Source: a virus. From it: 25,225 nt of DNA. The position numbers were made by a program, and so were the translations under genes. The notes beneath the pieces are model-generated. The model worked only from the letters and a program-made list of their open reading frames with translations. It did not search any database and was not told where the DNA came from. Positions 14,662 to 21,603 of the stretch are shown piece after piece. Within the stretch, counting starts at the first letter, position 1. Each line of letters starts with the position of its first letter. The stretch covers positions 1-25,225 of the IMG/VR virus record IMGVR_UViG_3300046838_000053; one strand, written 5' to 3'.

Positions 14662-14975
14662 GACTGCACCTCCTCGTAGGTGTCCGCGAAGAAGTCGGGC
14701 TTAGACGGGAAGAACTCGCCGTCCGCACCTCTCACGATCCATTCATCGAGGTGCACCAGCATCGGGGTAAGGAGTCCGGGAGTGCGGACCTGAATCCAAT
14801 GCGGGCAATCCCCTCGGGTGGCGACACACCGGTCGGTGTCGGAGCAGATGTAACTTGCGCTGCCGCCATTGGACAGCACCCAGTCGATGATCGTTGTCGC
14901 ACCTGCTGCGGTTCCATCCCACTGCATCGCTTCGATCTCGACAGGCTTCTTACGGAACGTCTTCACAACAGTCAT
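14658..14975 (-). CDS. PGDYG-like phage protein
   Basis: 105 residues. The opening VKTFRKKPVEIEAMQWDGT is the hallmark of a widespread small phage family (KFRKKPVEIEA..., often annotated PGDYG or hypothetical), and DEWIVRGADGEFFPSKPDFF near the C-terminus is its second conserved block. No enzymatic role is known. GGGAGGGG lies 8 bases before ATG 14975. ATGA overlaps at both ends. Confidence 0.8.
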   Translation of the reverse strand: MTVVKTFRKKPVEIEAMQWDGTAAGATTIIDWVLSNGGSASYICSDTDRCVATRGDCPHWIQVRTPGLLTPMLVHLDEWIVRGADGEFFPSKPDFFADTYEEVQS

Positions 14976-15403
14976 AGCGATTCCCCTCCCGGGGTGAATT
15001 GATGGGAGCAATCAGCACACTCCCGATAAGTCCCAACCCTGTCGTCATGCAGGGTGAGCGCATCCACGTGCTCGCAGAACACAACCTCACCCGCATCCGT
15101 CAACCACGCCGGCCGACCCCGATACCGGATCATCACCTGCTCCGGAACCATCGCCCCACGCACAGCCCAACCGTTCTCCCGCGCAAGGGCAGGGCGTTCG
15201 GTGATCCACCCATGACACCCACGAACCCCATCACCGCAAGCGGCCAGAATGTTTGACACATCCCAGGTCCCGCCCTGCGATCGGTTCTTCCTGTGGTGCA
15301 TCGACTCGGATCGGCCACCGCACACACCGAAGATCTGGATCTCGCACACCCCGTTGGCGCGCTCAGCGACCACGGCCCGCGCCTTACGCTCGTCCGCCTT
15401 CAT
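14972..15403 (-). CDS. HNH-family nuclease
   Basis: 143 residues. GVCEIQIFGVCGGRSESMHH gives the first Cys pair and the HH catalytic strand; HHRKNRSQGGTWDVSNILAA leads to CGDGVRGCHGWI, closing the fold with a second pair and the terminal His. A C-terminal extension contains another Cys pair (CEHVDAL...ECADCSHQF), perhaps a second zinc site. GGGAAG lies just before the ATG. Second HNH gene within 2 kb. Confidence 0.78.
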   Translation of the reverse strand: MKADERKARAVVAERANGVCEIQIFGVCGGRSESMHHRKNRSQGGTWDVSNILAACGDGVRGCHGWITERPALARENGWAVRGAMVPEQVMIRYRGRPAWLTDAGEVVFCEHVDALTLHDDRVGTYRECADCSHQFTPGGESL

Positions 15404-16074
15404 GACTTCCCAACTTTCGATTCCGTACGGAGACGTGCGAGATCAAACTTCTTGTGACACCGGACGCATCTGGCCTCGTACCACTTCGGGTCCGAGCTGT
15501 ACGGACCGAGACCCTCCTCGAACAGACCGTTCGGGTCCCCGTGGTTGTATGACCAATGGCGGGCGCGGGCGCCGCAGTCGACGCAACTCTGATCGCTCGC
15601 ACGACCGAGCGCTTTCCGAACCCGCTGATGTGCGGCCTGGTAAGTGCAGTCGCTACCCGTCCAGTAGCGAACCCGATCCAGGTTGTAGGTGAAGTTCACA
15701 TCGCCACGCCTCAGCAGCCGCAGGTAATGCATCCGACAGTGGTCCTTCTTGTGGTAGCAGGACCTGTCGCAACCCTCGACGGCGCAGATGCGGACCGGCT
15801 GCGGCGGCCGCGGTTCACGCTTCGGCTTCTCCACCTTCTGGCGCGGCGCAGGATCGGCAGTGCTACCAGTGCGCCGAAGGCGGTAGTAGTGCTTCTCGCA
15901 AAGAGGGGTCCTCTGTGTCCTCGGGTTGGAGGAGCATCCGTCCACAGTGCACACGGAGTACGTCGGCAGTAGCTCTGTGCGCCCGGACTTCTTGACGCGG
16001 GCGTAGTGCACGTCGCACCAGCCACGAGCTCGGTGCTTGCGGTCGCAGCCCTCGGCGCTGCAGGTGCGGGTCAT
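15400..16074 (-). CDS. Triple zinc-knuckle protein with HNH-like C-terminal domain
   Basis: 224 residues. Three repeats of pattern C-x4-C-x(8-12)-C-x2-H-(Y/x)-x-R (about residues 5-30, 42-70 and 97-123), each followed by a basic R/K-G turn. The C-terminal 90 residues contain SCVDCGARARHWSYNHGDP and ARCVRCHKKFDLARL, an HNH/recombination-endonuclease-VII-like arrangement. The repeats look like sequence-binding modules feeding a nuclease. ATGA-coupled on both sides. Confidence 0.72.
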   Translation of the reverse strand: MTRTCSAEGCDRKHRARGWCDVHYARVKKSGRTELLPTYSVCTVDGCSSNPRTQRTPLCEKHYYRLRRTGSTADPAPRQKVEKPKREPRPPQPVRICAVEGCDRSCYHKKDHCRMHYLRLLRRGDVNFTYNLDRVRYWTGSDCTYQAAHQRVRKALGRASDQSCVDCGARARHWSYNHGDPNGLFEEGLGPYSSDPKWYEARCVRCHKKFDLARLRTESKVGKS

Positions 16075-16817
16075 GCCGCCACCTTCGATCGGAACCGAAC
16101 AACAGTCCGCTTATCCACACCCACACGCTCAGCAATCTCAGCCGCCGACACACCAGCCCGCGTCAACTCATGAATCAACTCCACCCGCTCCAACCGGGCA
16201 GCCGCAGCAGCAGCACGCGCATCACGACGAGCACGCTTCGGAGTCACCCGCGGATCATCAATGTCATAGCCATGCCATTCCATCGGCAGGTACCACCGGC
16301 GCCGGCGGGCATGATCCGCAGCCTGCTTATTCCCACCCGGTGTGGCAGACAACTCCTCATACACGTCAACCACCTGACGCCACCGCGCATACGTGATCGT
16401 CGGACGGGTGCAGTTCTGGTACAACGTCTCCGCCGCAACGCCCACCCGGGATGCGATCTGATCCATCGGCCAACCCGACGCACGCAACGCCTGCACCCGA
16501 CGCACCGCACCAACCGACAACACATACGCCTGCGACGCATCAGGGGTATGCGTCACCCGCATCACCGCAGCCGCATGCCGAATCCGGACCGTCACAAACT
16601 CACCAGTCCGAATGTTCGCCACCGTCTGATTCGCGATCCCAGCAGCACGGGCGATCATCGCGTCCGTCATCCCATACCCCCGCAACCGGAGGATGTGGGC
16701 GCGGATCGGTTCAGCTGGGGTGTGCGACGGAATGCCACGCATCTGCAACAGGGCACGTTCCCTCTCGGACACGGCCCGACCCATCGGCCGGATCCTGGAC
16801 ACCGAGTTGCCCGTCAT
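16071..16817 (-). CDS. Protein with three helix-turn-helix segments
   Basis: 248 residues. Three HTH-like segments: about 42-70 (GYGMTDAMIARAAGIANQTV), 105-130 (GWPMDQIASRVGVAAETLYQ) and 218-246 (GVSAAEIAERVGVDKRTVVR). A basic stretch RRRRWYLPMEWHG and an Ala/Arg helix separate the second and third. Start ATG 16817, in an ATGA overlap with WhiB; the longer in-frame extension has no support. Probably a DNA-binding regulator acting with WhiB; target unknown. Confidence 0.75.
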   Translation of the reverse strand: MTGNSVSRIRPMGRAVSERERALLQMRGIPSHTPAEPIRAHILRLRGYGMTDAMIARAAGIANQTVANIRTGEFVTVRIRHAAAVMRVTHTPDASQAYVLSVGAVRRVQALRASGWPMDQIASRVGVAAETLYQNCTRPTITYARWRQVVDVYEELSATPGGNKQAADHARRRRWYLPMEWHGYDIDDPRVTPKRARRDARAAAAAARLERVELIHELTRAGVSAAEIAERVGVDKRTVVRFRSKVAA

Positions 16818-17089
16818 GACAGTGCCCCCGGCTTCCGGCGGGAGACGTCGACGCCACCCCACACCCCGTAGCCGAGACTGTTCTCGACAGCGAACGACAG
16901 ACACTGCACCGTGACAGGGCACTTGGCGCACACGGACTGCGCTTCCTTGATGGCAGCGCGCCGTTCAGCGCCACGCTCGGTGTCGACGAAGAACAGTTCA
17001 CTGTCGACGCCGGCGCACGTCGCTTCGAAACGCCAGTCGTCCGTCGGACCCGACAGCCCGGACAGAAGATCTGCATACGGATTGTTCAC
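16814..17089 (-). CDS. WhiB-family transcription factor
   Basis: 91 residues with the four iron-sulfur cluster cysteines C25, C54, C57 and C63 in the C...C-x2-C-x5-C pattern and the GVWGG turn at 75-79, then a basic tail (SRRKPG). WhiB proteins are redox-sensing sigma-factor partners found only in Actinobacteria and their phages; phage versions can reprogram host transcription. GTG start overlaps the stop of the ATPase gene. Confidence 0.95.
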   Translation of the reverse strand: MNNPYADLLSGLSGPTDDWRFEATCAGVDSELFFVDTERGAERRAAIKEAQSVCAKCPVTVQCLSFAVENSLGYGVWGGVDVSRRKPGALS

Positions 17090-17871
17090 GCGGACTCACC
17101 GCCGATCGAAGTGTCCGCGCTAGCCTCCGGGGACACGTGCGAAAAAGTGCGCGGCTCGACCTGCTCAAGTCCGAGCTTCGACCACAGCTCGTCAACCGAG
17201 AAGTCCTTGAACTCGGTGCGGCCCTTCAGCTGAAGAGCGACCGAACGGACACCGGAGATGAACACCTGCCCGCGCTCCGGCATTTCCACAACACCATCGA
17301 CGTCGTACGGCAACGACTTCTGCGTCTTGATCTTGTCAGCCTTCACCGGCGTCGGCCGGCCCCGAGCATCGAGCACAGTCACCGGCTCGAGACGGGCCGT
17401 CAACAACACAGGACCATCGTGGGCGAGGATCGCCTGCACGATCTGCGACCAGTACTTGTTCGCCTTGTTCCAGAGATCCATCGTGATGATGCCCTCGGAG
17501 TTATCCTTCGCCCGGGCGTTCGCCCAACCCTGGGCGCCGTCGCTGATGAGATCCCACAGGCGGGTCATCGAGTCGACAACGAGAAGCGTCGGCTTCCCAT
17601 CCTCCGGCTTCGGCAGTGAGGCGATCTCAGCGAGGACACCGAGGATCTGACGGTAGCTACCGTCATGCTCCACGATCTCGAAGTCCGCGCCTGGGATCGC
17701 CCCGTATTGGTCGGGGTCCGTCTCGCCGATGGACACCCAGAGAGTGCGCCCAATCTTCGGCGACGCAGACGCTTCGGCACAGGTCCACGACTTGCCGGTC
17801 TTCTCCCCGCCGGCGATGAGGAGGACGGGCCAGGACGGCTTGGCGGTGGGCTTACGGGTGGTGAGTGTCAT
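17086..17871 (-). CDS. Sak4-like RecA-fold ATPase (single-strand annealing)
   Basis: 261 residues. Walker A GGEKTGKS (21-28), Walker B LLVVDS ending at D100-S101, and a C-terminal RecA-like core (LLTARLEPVTVLD, YDVDGVVEM). The Sak4 family anneals single strands in phage recombination. Start ATG 17871, preceded by AAGGA, overlaps the exonuclease stop. The pairing with a YqaJ-type exonuclease upstream defines a recombination module like RecET or lambda Red. Confidence 0.8.
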   Translation of the reverse strand: MTLTTRKPTAKPSWPVLLIAGGEKTGKSWTCAEASASPKIGRTLWVSIGETDPDQYGAIPGADFEIVEHDGSYRQILGVLAEIASLPKPEDGKPTLLVVDSMTRLWDLISDGAQGWANARAKDNSEGIITMDLWNKANKYWSQIVQAILAHDGPVLLTARLEPVTVLDARGRPTPVKADKIKTQKSLPYDVDGVVEMPERGQVFISGVRSVALQLKGRTEFKDFSVDELWSKLGLEQVEPRTFSHVSPEASADTSIGGESA

Positions 17872-18758
17872 TTCGAATCCTTGGGGGAGAAGTGGCGGCG
17901 GCTTCCGTTCTTGTCGGGGCGCCACGTGTGAATCACCTTGTTGGTGAATGGGTCTACGAGTTCGGTCGCGTCCTTCATGAACCGCTCGATCTCGAACTTC
18001 GCGTTGTTCTCGTCGACGTTGCACTCGGCTACGAACTGCCGGCGCTGGGCGGCCCGCTCCCGCAGGAACTCGACCGCGTCCAACGTGTCCCGATCTGAAC
18101 GGACGGTGCGCCCAACTACAGCCGGATACAGGAGGTCGAGGTCGTCGCCGATCGATTCGAGCGGAGGGCGGCGCGGGACCACATGGTCATGCCAGAACGT
18201 GTGAGTCCGCTGGATGATCTCCTGCTGCCGGTCCTCACGTGCGAATAGCTTGAACAGCTGGAACTCGGTCGACCCGATGTGCCACACCGCCAGGTAGGCG
18301 AAGGGTGCGCCGTGGACCAGGCACTCGACGTCCTCTTGGACGAGGTAGTCCGATGGGACACCGGTGTCCCAGTTGTGCCGCTTGAATACGGTCGACGACT
18401 TCAGCTGCAGGGGGACGGTGATCCCCTCCGGTGTGTCCACCAGTCGGTCGAATGTGGCGTGCAGGTGGGGGTGTTCCACCGAGCGGGCCATGAACCCGGG
18501 GCGTACCTCACCGATGTTGGGGTGGTATTTGAGCACCCAGTCGGTGATGACCGGTTCGACGCCGTGCCCGATCAGGGACAGCAGCGGGTCGAACGGGCGA
18601 GGCCTGCCGATCTTCGACAGGTACAGCGACAGTGGTGTTTCCCCGAATGATGATTCGCCGATGACAGCGGCAACCTCGGATGCGCCTAGGCTGTTGCGGC
18701 GTTCGGCCTGCCACTCGTCGGTGTCCGGGATGACGTCGACGATGCTGTATGCAGTCAC
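17868..18758 (-). CDS. YqaJ-type viral recombinase / exonuclease
   Basis: 296 residues of the lambda-exonuclease-like YqaJ fold: EWQAERRNSLGASEVAAVIG (15-34), E68 in GHGVEP, ATFDRLVD with D104, and the active-site strand PLQLKSS (Q118-x-K120). The usual residue at 118 is Glu, here Gln. It would generate 3' tails for the annealing ATPase encoded next. GTG start in a GTGA overlap, with GGGGAGG upstream. Confidence 0.85.
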   Translation of the reverse strand: MTAYSIVDVIPDTDEWQAERRNSLGASEVAAVIGESSFGETPLSLYLSKIGRPRPFDPLLSLIGHGVEPVITDWVLKYHPNIGEVRPGFMARSVEHPHLHATFDRLVDTPEGITVPLQLKSSTVFKRHNWDTGVPSDYLVQEDVECLVHGAPFAYLAVWHIGSTEFQLFKLFAREDRQQEIIQRTHTFWHDHVVPRRPPLESIGDDLDLLYPAVVGRTVRSDRDTLDAVEFLRERAAQRRQFVAECNVDENNAKFEIERFMKDATELVDPFTNKVIHTWRPDKNGSRRHFSPKDSK

Positions 18759-19099
18759 GATGCCTCCCCATTTGGCGGGACAACGCGGAGCATGTCGGTC
18801 GGGATGATGTCGAGCTGACCTGTAGGCAGCGACAGGACGATCTGCGCGATGCTGTGCGGGTCGAAGTCGACGAGCTCAACAGCGCGACCACCGCGCCGGT
18901 GCGACGGGTCGATGGACAGTCGGGGGTACGCGGTGCCATAGCAGGGGCCGCACACATCACCCGACACAACCGGGGTCAGGCACACCGCACACCGGGACAG
19001 TGCGATCGACTCGTCGCGGGCCTGCTCGTACGCACGGTCCCAGGAGTCGGGCTCGTCATCCCATCGGTCGACTGGATCTTCCAGCGGGTCGTGACTCAC
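18755..19099 (-). CDS. Acidic zinc-ribbon protein
   Basis: 114 residues. Acidic N-terminus (DPVDRWDDEPDSWDRAYEQA), then CAVCLTPVVSGDVCGPCYG, a clear two-pair zinc ribbon, then a beta-rich C-terminal half. GTG 19099 is selected because GGAGG precedes it and it overlaps the 33-residue gene's stop; ATG 19111 is possible. Function unknown. Confidence 0.68.
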   Translation of the reverse strand: MSHDPLEDPVDRWDDEPDSWDRAYEQARDESIALSRCAVCLTPVVSGDVCGPCYGTAYPRLSIDPSHRRGGRAVELVDFDPHSIAQIVLSLPTGQLDIIPTDMLRVVPPNGEAS

Positions 19100-19197
19100 T
19101 GGCCCTCCCATTGATCGCGGAGTTCGCCGGCCACCCACATCTGGGCGAAGCTGACGAGTTCCCAGGCGGTCAGGGCTGCGGAGACTGCGAGCTTCAC
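19096..19197 (-). CDS. 33-residue helical microprotein
   Basis: MKLAVSAALTAWELVSFAQM then WVAGELRDQWEGQ. GTG start in a GTGA overlap with the upstream stop, and its own stop is a GTGA overlap with the next start. A hydrophobic helix of about 20 residues could associate with membrane. Function unknown. Confidence 0.6.
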   Translation of the reverse strand: MKLAVSAALTAWELVSFAQMWVAGELRDQWEGQ

Positions 19198-19391
19198 TTG
19201 GCGCTCACCTCCACCGGGAGCTCCAACGCCTCGACAGTGCACGGGGTATTGCCGTGCCACAGATGACCAGGCTTGCTGCCGACAAGGAAGATGCGGCCGG
19301 ACAGTTCAGTAATCCGGGTGCCCTGCGCGAGATGCCAGAGGACACGGTCATCGAAGACGAGGACCGACTGAGGTTTCGTGGGGGCGCTCAT
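19194..19391 (-). CDS. Small beta-rich unknown protein
   Basis: 65 residues, MSAPTKPQSVLVFDDRVLWH, with alternating strands and a HLWHGN motif. Start ATG 19391 in an ATGA overlap; upstream extension to 19475 is rejected because it runs through the neighbour's C-terminal coding region. Not recognised. Confidence 0.62.
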   Translation of the reverse strand: MSAPTKPQSVLVFDDRVLWHLAQGTRITELSGRIFLVGSKPGHLWHGNTPCTVEALELPVEVSAK

Positions 19392-19804
19392 GCCGACACC
19401 AGCCACAGCCAGCCGATGACACCGAACGCACCACCGAGGACGAGGGCCCAAGCCCACGCCATCCACCCACGCCACTCATTCAGCCCATCCTCGAACTGAT
19501 CCCACACACTCTCGACAAGGTCGGTGACCTCGTCATCCCGCAGGTACTCCTGCGACTCCAACGTCAACTGCGCGAAGATCGGGGCCTGCATGTGGGCGTC
19601 GAGGTCATCCTCACCCACAGCTTCAAGCTGGGTCTCGGCCCCGAGGTTGTAGTAGAAGTCGGCGTTCGCCTGCTCGGCGCGGCGGACCGGGTCGGACGGG
19701 AACATCCGGTCATGCTCGGCCAGCCACTCCTCGCGGGACGGCGCATCCGGAGAGACATGGATGCCGAATTGAAGATCTCGAATCTCAGTCATGTCGAATC
19801 TCAT
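19388..19804 (-). CDS. Unknown protein with C-terminal membrane helix
   Basis: 138 residues: acidic soluble part (LAEHDRMFPSDPVRRAEQAN, LEAVGEDDLDAHMQAPIFAQ) followed by one transmembrane helix at 114-136 (MAWAWALVLGGAFGVIGWLW). The topology suggests an anchored cytoplasmic protein. ATG 19804 overlaps the upstream stop; ATG 19792 is an alternative. Confidence 0.65.
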   Translation of the reverse strand: MRFDMTEIRDLQFGIHVSPDAPSREEWLAEHDRMFPSDPVRRAEQANADFYYNLGAETQLEAVGEDDLDAHMQAPIFAQLTLESQEYLRDDEVTDLVESVWDQFEDGLNEWRGWMAWAWALVLGGAFGVIGWLWLVSA

Positions 19805-19896
19805 TTCAGGTCAGAAGGTTTGGTGACCGATGGCGGCGGGGAGTCTTTCGCATATCTGATGCGGGCAACCGAACTCCTTCGGCACTTGCAGAACAC
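19801..19896 (-). CDS. 31-residue basic microprotein (tentative)
   Basis: MFCKCRRSSVARIRYAKDSP then PPSVTKPSDLK; a C-x-C and many basic residues. GTG start with a weak GGTGG; the stop is in an ATGA overlap with the next gene, which is the main support. The reading frame upstream of this GTG is not coding-like. Confidence 0.35.
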   Translation of the reverse strand: MFCKCRRSSVARIRYAKDSPPPSVTKPSDLK

Positions 19897-19913
19897 CCGC
19901 CGCCACCGGTAGA

Positions 19914-20105
19914 TCAGGGGAGGAACAGCAGATCGTCGCCCCAGCGGTAGGACTGGTAGCCGCTGTTCACGTAGGTGACATGCCAGCGGCCCAGGTGCTC
20001 GGCAACCAGTGCCCGGTATTCGGGATCCCTCGCGGCCACGCTGTTCGCGTAGTGGGCTGGATGCATCTCGGCGACTTCCCTGCCGGTCACATCGTCGAGG
20101 ATCAT
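19914..20105 (-). CDS. Small unknown protein
   Basis: 63 residues, MILDDVTGREVAEMHPAHYA, ending in an aromatic stretch (HVTYVNSGYQSYRWGDDLLF). ATGA overlap with the KOW-like paralog upstream gives the start. Not recognised. Confidence 0.68.
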   Translation of the reverse strand: MILDDVTGREVAEMHPAHYANSVAARDPEYRALVAEHLGRWHVTYVNSGYQSYRWGDDLLFLP

Positions 20106-20305
20106 GAGACCGCATCCAGATAATCGACTCGCCATGTGGGATGCACGTACTCGACGTGCGACTTACGCTCCCGATCGTCGAACCTGATTCGCAGATACGG
20201 TCCATCTGCACTGAGGATGGTGCCGATTCGCCATCCATCGAACATGATCCGGCCACCACGCTTCGCTGGGACTTTGTAGTAGTCGCGGACGTACTGGATG
20301 CTCAT
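20102..20305 (-). CDS. Small beta-barrel-like protein, paralog of the gene at 8145-8345
   Basis: 67 residues sharing VPAKRGGRI, RIGTILSADG, YLRIRFDD and HPTWRVDYL with the product of 8145-8345. Start ATG 20305 lies in an ATGA overlap with the small membrane protein gene. The two copies are about 12 kb apart in the same operon orientation, implying an old duplication. Nucleic-acid-binding barrel is a guess. Confidence 0.75.
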   Translation of the reverse strand: MSIQYVRDYYKVPAKRGGRIMFDGWRIGTILSADGPYLRIRFDDRERKSHVEYVHPTWRVDYLDAVS

Positions 20306-20391
20306 ACCGGCATCACCCACAGGAAGACTGCGATGACTCCGACCTCGAGGATCACGCCGGCGAGAAGGCCGCGGCGAAGGATGCGCATCAT
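20302..20391 (-). CDS. 29-residue single-pass membrane microprotein
   Basis: MMRILRRGLLAGVILEVGVI then AVFLWVMPV: basic N-terminus followed by one hydrophobic helix, an inside-positive membrane anchor. Overlaps at both ends (ATGA) place it in the operon. Function unknown; early phage proteins of this type sometimes modify host membranes or exclude other phages. Confidence 0.62.
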   Translation of the reverse strand: MMRILRRGLLAGVILEVGVIAVFLWVMPV

Positions 20392-20684
20392 GCGACACCA
20401 CCCTGGATGACACGAAGCGGACGCTTGAACGGCCGCTCCTCGAATGTCAGGGGCGCAGAGCGCAGGAGTCGAACCTTCGCGCCATACGACTCGAGGAGGT
20501 TGGCGCGGTTTACGGCTGATGACCGGGAGGCGTAGAACCTCTGGACGGACGGCCAGATGAACTCGTCCGTCTTGAACTGGTGGAGGTACTCGTCAGTCGG
20601 GTGCCAATCCTTCGGCTCCCAGCCCCGATAGTGAGCGCGCTCGGGGTACTCAACGTCGAGCTTCCAGACGTACGTGGGGCTCAT
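20388..20684 (-). CDS. Unknown basic protein
   Basis: 98 residues, MSPTYVWKLDVEYPERAHYR with aromatic and basic residues, then a helix (SSAVNRANLLESYGAKVRLL) and a basic C-terminus. Start ATG 20684 overlaps the antirepressor stop. Not recognised. Confidence 0.68.
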   Translation of the reverse strand: MSPTYVWKLDVEYPERAHYRGWEPKDWHPTDEYLHQFKTDEFIWPSVQRFYASRSSAVNRANLLESYGAKVRLLRSAPLTFEERPFKRPLRVIQGGVA

Positions 20685-21382
20685 GCCGCACCGCCTTCGA
20701 TGACGAGCTCCCAGATCCATGCCGGGTAGGAGTTGACCTCGCCGTACAGATGATGCGGAACCTTCACCGGCTCGATGCCATTGCGCTTCGCGATCATCGA
20801 CGCCTGACGCCCCATCTTGTTCAGGTGCTGCGTCGACGTGTTCTTGATGCCATTCAGTCGGGCGTACCCGAGGGCGGAGAACCAGTCGTGTCGTCCCTCG
20901 ATCGCGTCGAGGCGTGCCTCAGTCTTGACTGCGAGGGCCTTCGCCTCGTCCGCCGTCCGCTGCGCAGTCTCCAGCTGGTCGATCTGGGCGCGGAGGATAT
21001 CGAACGTCGACAGGCTGGAGGGATTCACCGCGACGCCGGCGGAGAAGTAGGCATCCAGGGCGTCAGCCGCTTCCGACTGGAATGCGACGACCTTCGGGCG
21101 GGCATCTTCACTGACCCGAGACTCATCGATCGTGGCGAGCCACATCGTCATGGTGCGGCGATCGATCATCGTCATCTGGTAGGACTTGCCGTCCGCGCCA
21201 GTTGCGGTGCTCATGACAGCAACTGCCCACGACTTGCTCTGAAGCTTCCGGCGCTGGCTATCGACGTCGATGCCGAGGGCTTCGCACATCGGCTTCAGTG
21301 CGACCATCGGGCGGCCGTCGATCTGAGCGGCGAAGAGCTGGGCATCGGTACCGGGGACGGGGATGGTGGCGAGTGTGCTCAC
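20681..21382 (-). CDS. Antirepressor (P22_AR_N domain)
   Basis: 233 residues. The N-terminal 115 residues match the P22 antirepressor N-domain: IPVPGTDAQLFAAQIDGRPM, VALKPMCEALGIDVDSQRRK and the RTMTMWLATIDESRV block. A helical linker (130-165) leads to a C-terminal domain with LGYARLNGIKNTSTQHLNKM. Antirepressors relieve repression by binding the CI-type repressor; here the likely target is the repressor at 22193-22438. GTG start in a GTGA overlap. Confidence 0.87.
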   Translation of the reverse strand: MSTLATIPVPGTDAQLFAAQIDGRPMVALKPMCEALGIDVDSQRRKLQSKSWAVAVMSTATGADGKSYQMTMIDRRTMTMWLATIDESRVSEDARPKVVAFQSEAADALDAYFSAGVAVNPSSLSTFDILRAQIDQLETAQRTADEAKALAVKTEARLDAIEGRHDWFSALGYARLNGIKNTSTQHLNKMGRQASMIAKRNGIEPVKVPHHLYGEVNSYPAWIWELVIEGGAA

Positions 21383-21531
21383 TTGGTCACCGCCGTTGCG
21401 ACGAACTTGATGGCGAACGCGGCAGCGAGAACCAGAGCCAGGGAGGCAGTGTCGAACGCGTCGACAACCATGCCGGGGATAGAGGGAAGGTGAGGCGCCC
21501 GTTGTTGATCGGGTGCTGTATTGTCAAGCAT
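21379..21531 (-). CDS. Small single-pass membrane protein
   Basis: 50 residues starting MLDNTAPDQQRAPHLPSIPG, then one transmembrane helix (TASLALVLAAAFAIKFVATA). AAGGA lies 5 bases before ATG 21531, hence the choice; ATG 21606 in the same frame, coupled by ATGA to the upstream frame, would add 25 residues (MKKPPAAVTTEGF...) encoded by the duplicated hairpin element. Function unknown. Confidence 0.65.
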   Translation of the reverse strand: MLDNTAPDQQRAPHLPSIPGMVVDAFDTASLALVLAAAFAIKFVATAVTK

Positions 21532-21535
21532 TGTG

Positions 21536-21603
21536 TTCCTTCGTGGTAGTTGGGACCGTTTGCAGAGGAAGCCCTCGGTTGTTACGGCAGCCGGGGGTTT
21601 TTT
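21536..21603. repeat. Tandem element copy 1 (box plus terminator-like hairpin)
   Basis: Begins with the 21-base box at 21536-21556 and ends with hairpin and T6. Copy 2 is 21668-21728; the boxes match at 19 of 21 positions, and stem and tail are likewise related. On the minus strand this copy supplies the AAGGA ribosome binding site of the gene starting at 21531. Confidence 0.7.
21571..21603 (+). terminator. Plus-strand intrinsic terminator 1
   Basis: Plus RNA: CCCUCGGUUG-UUACGG-CAGCCGGGGG followed by six U. Ten pairs with two U-G wobbles that become mismatches on minus, so it works only against rightward transcription, opposite to the local genes. Confidence 0.7.
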
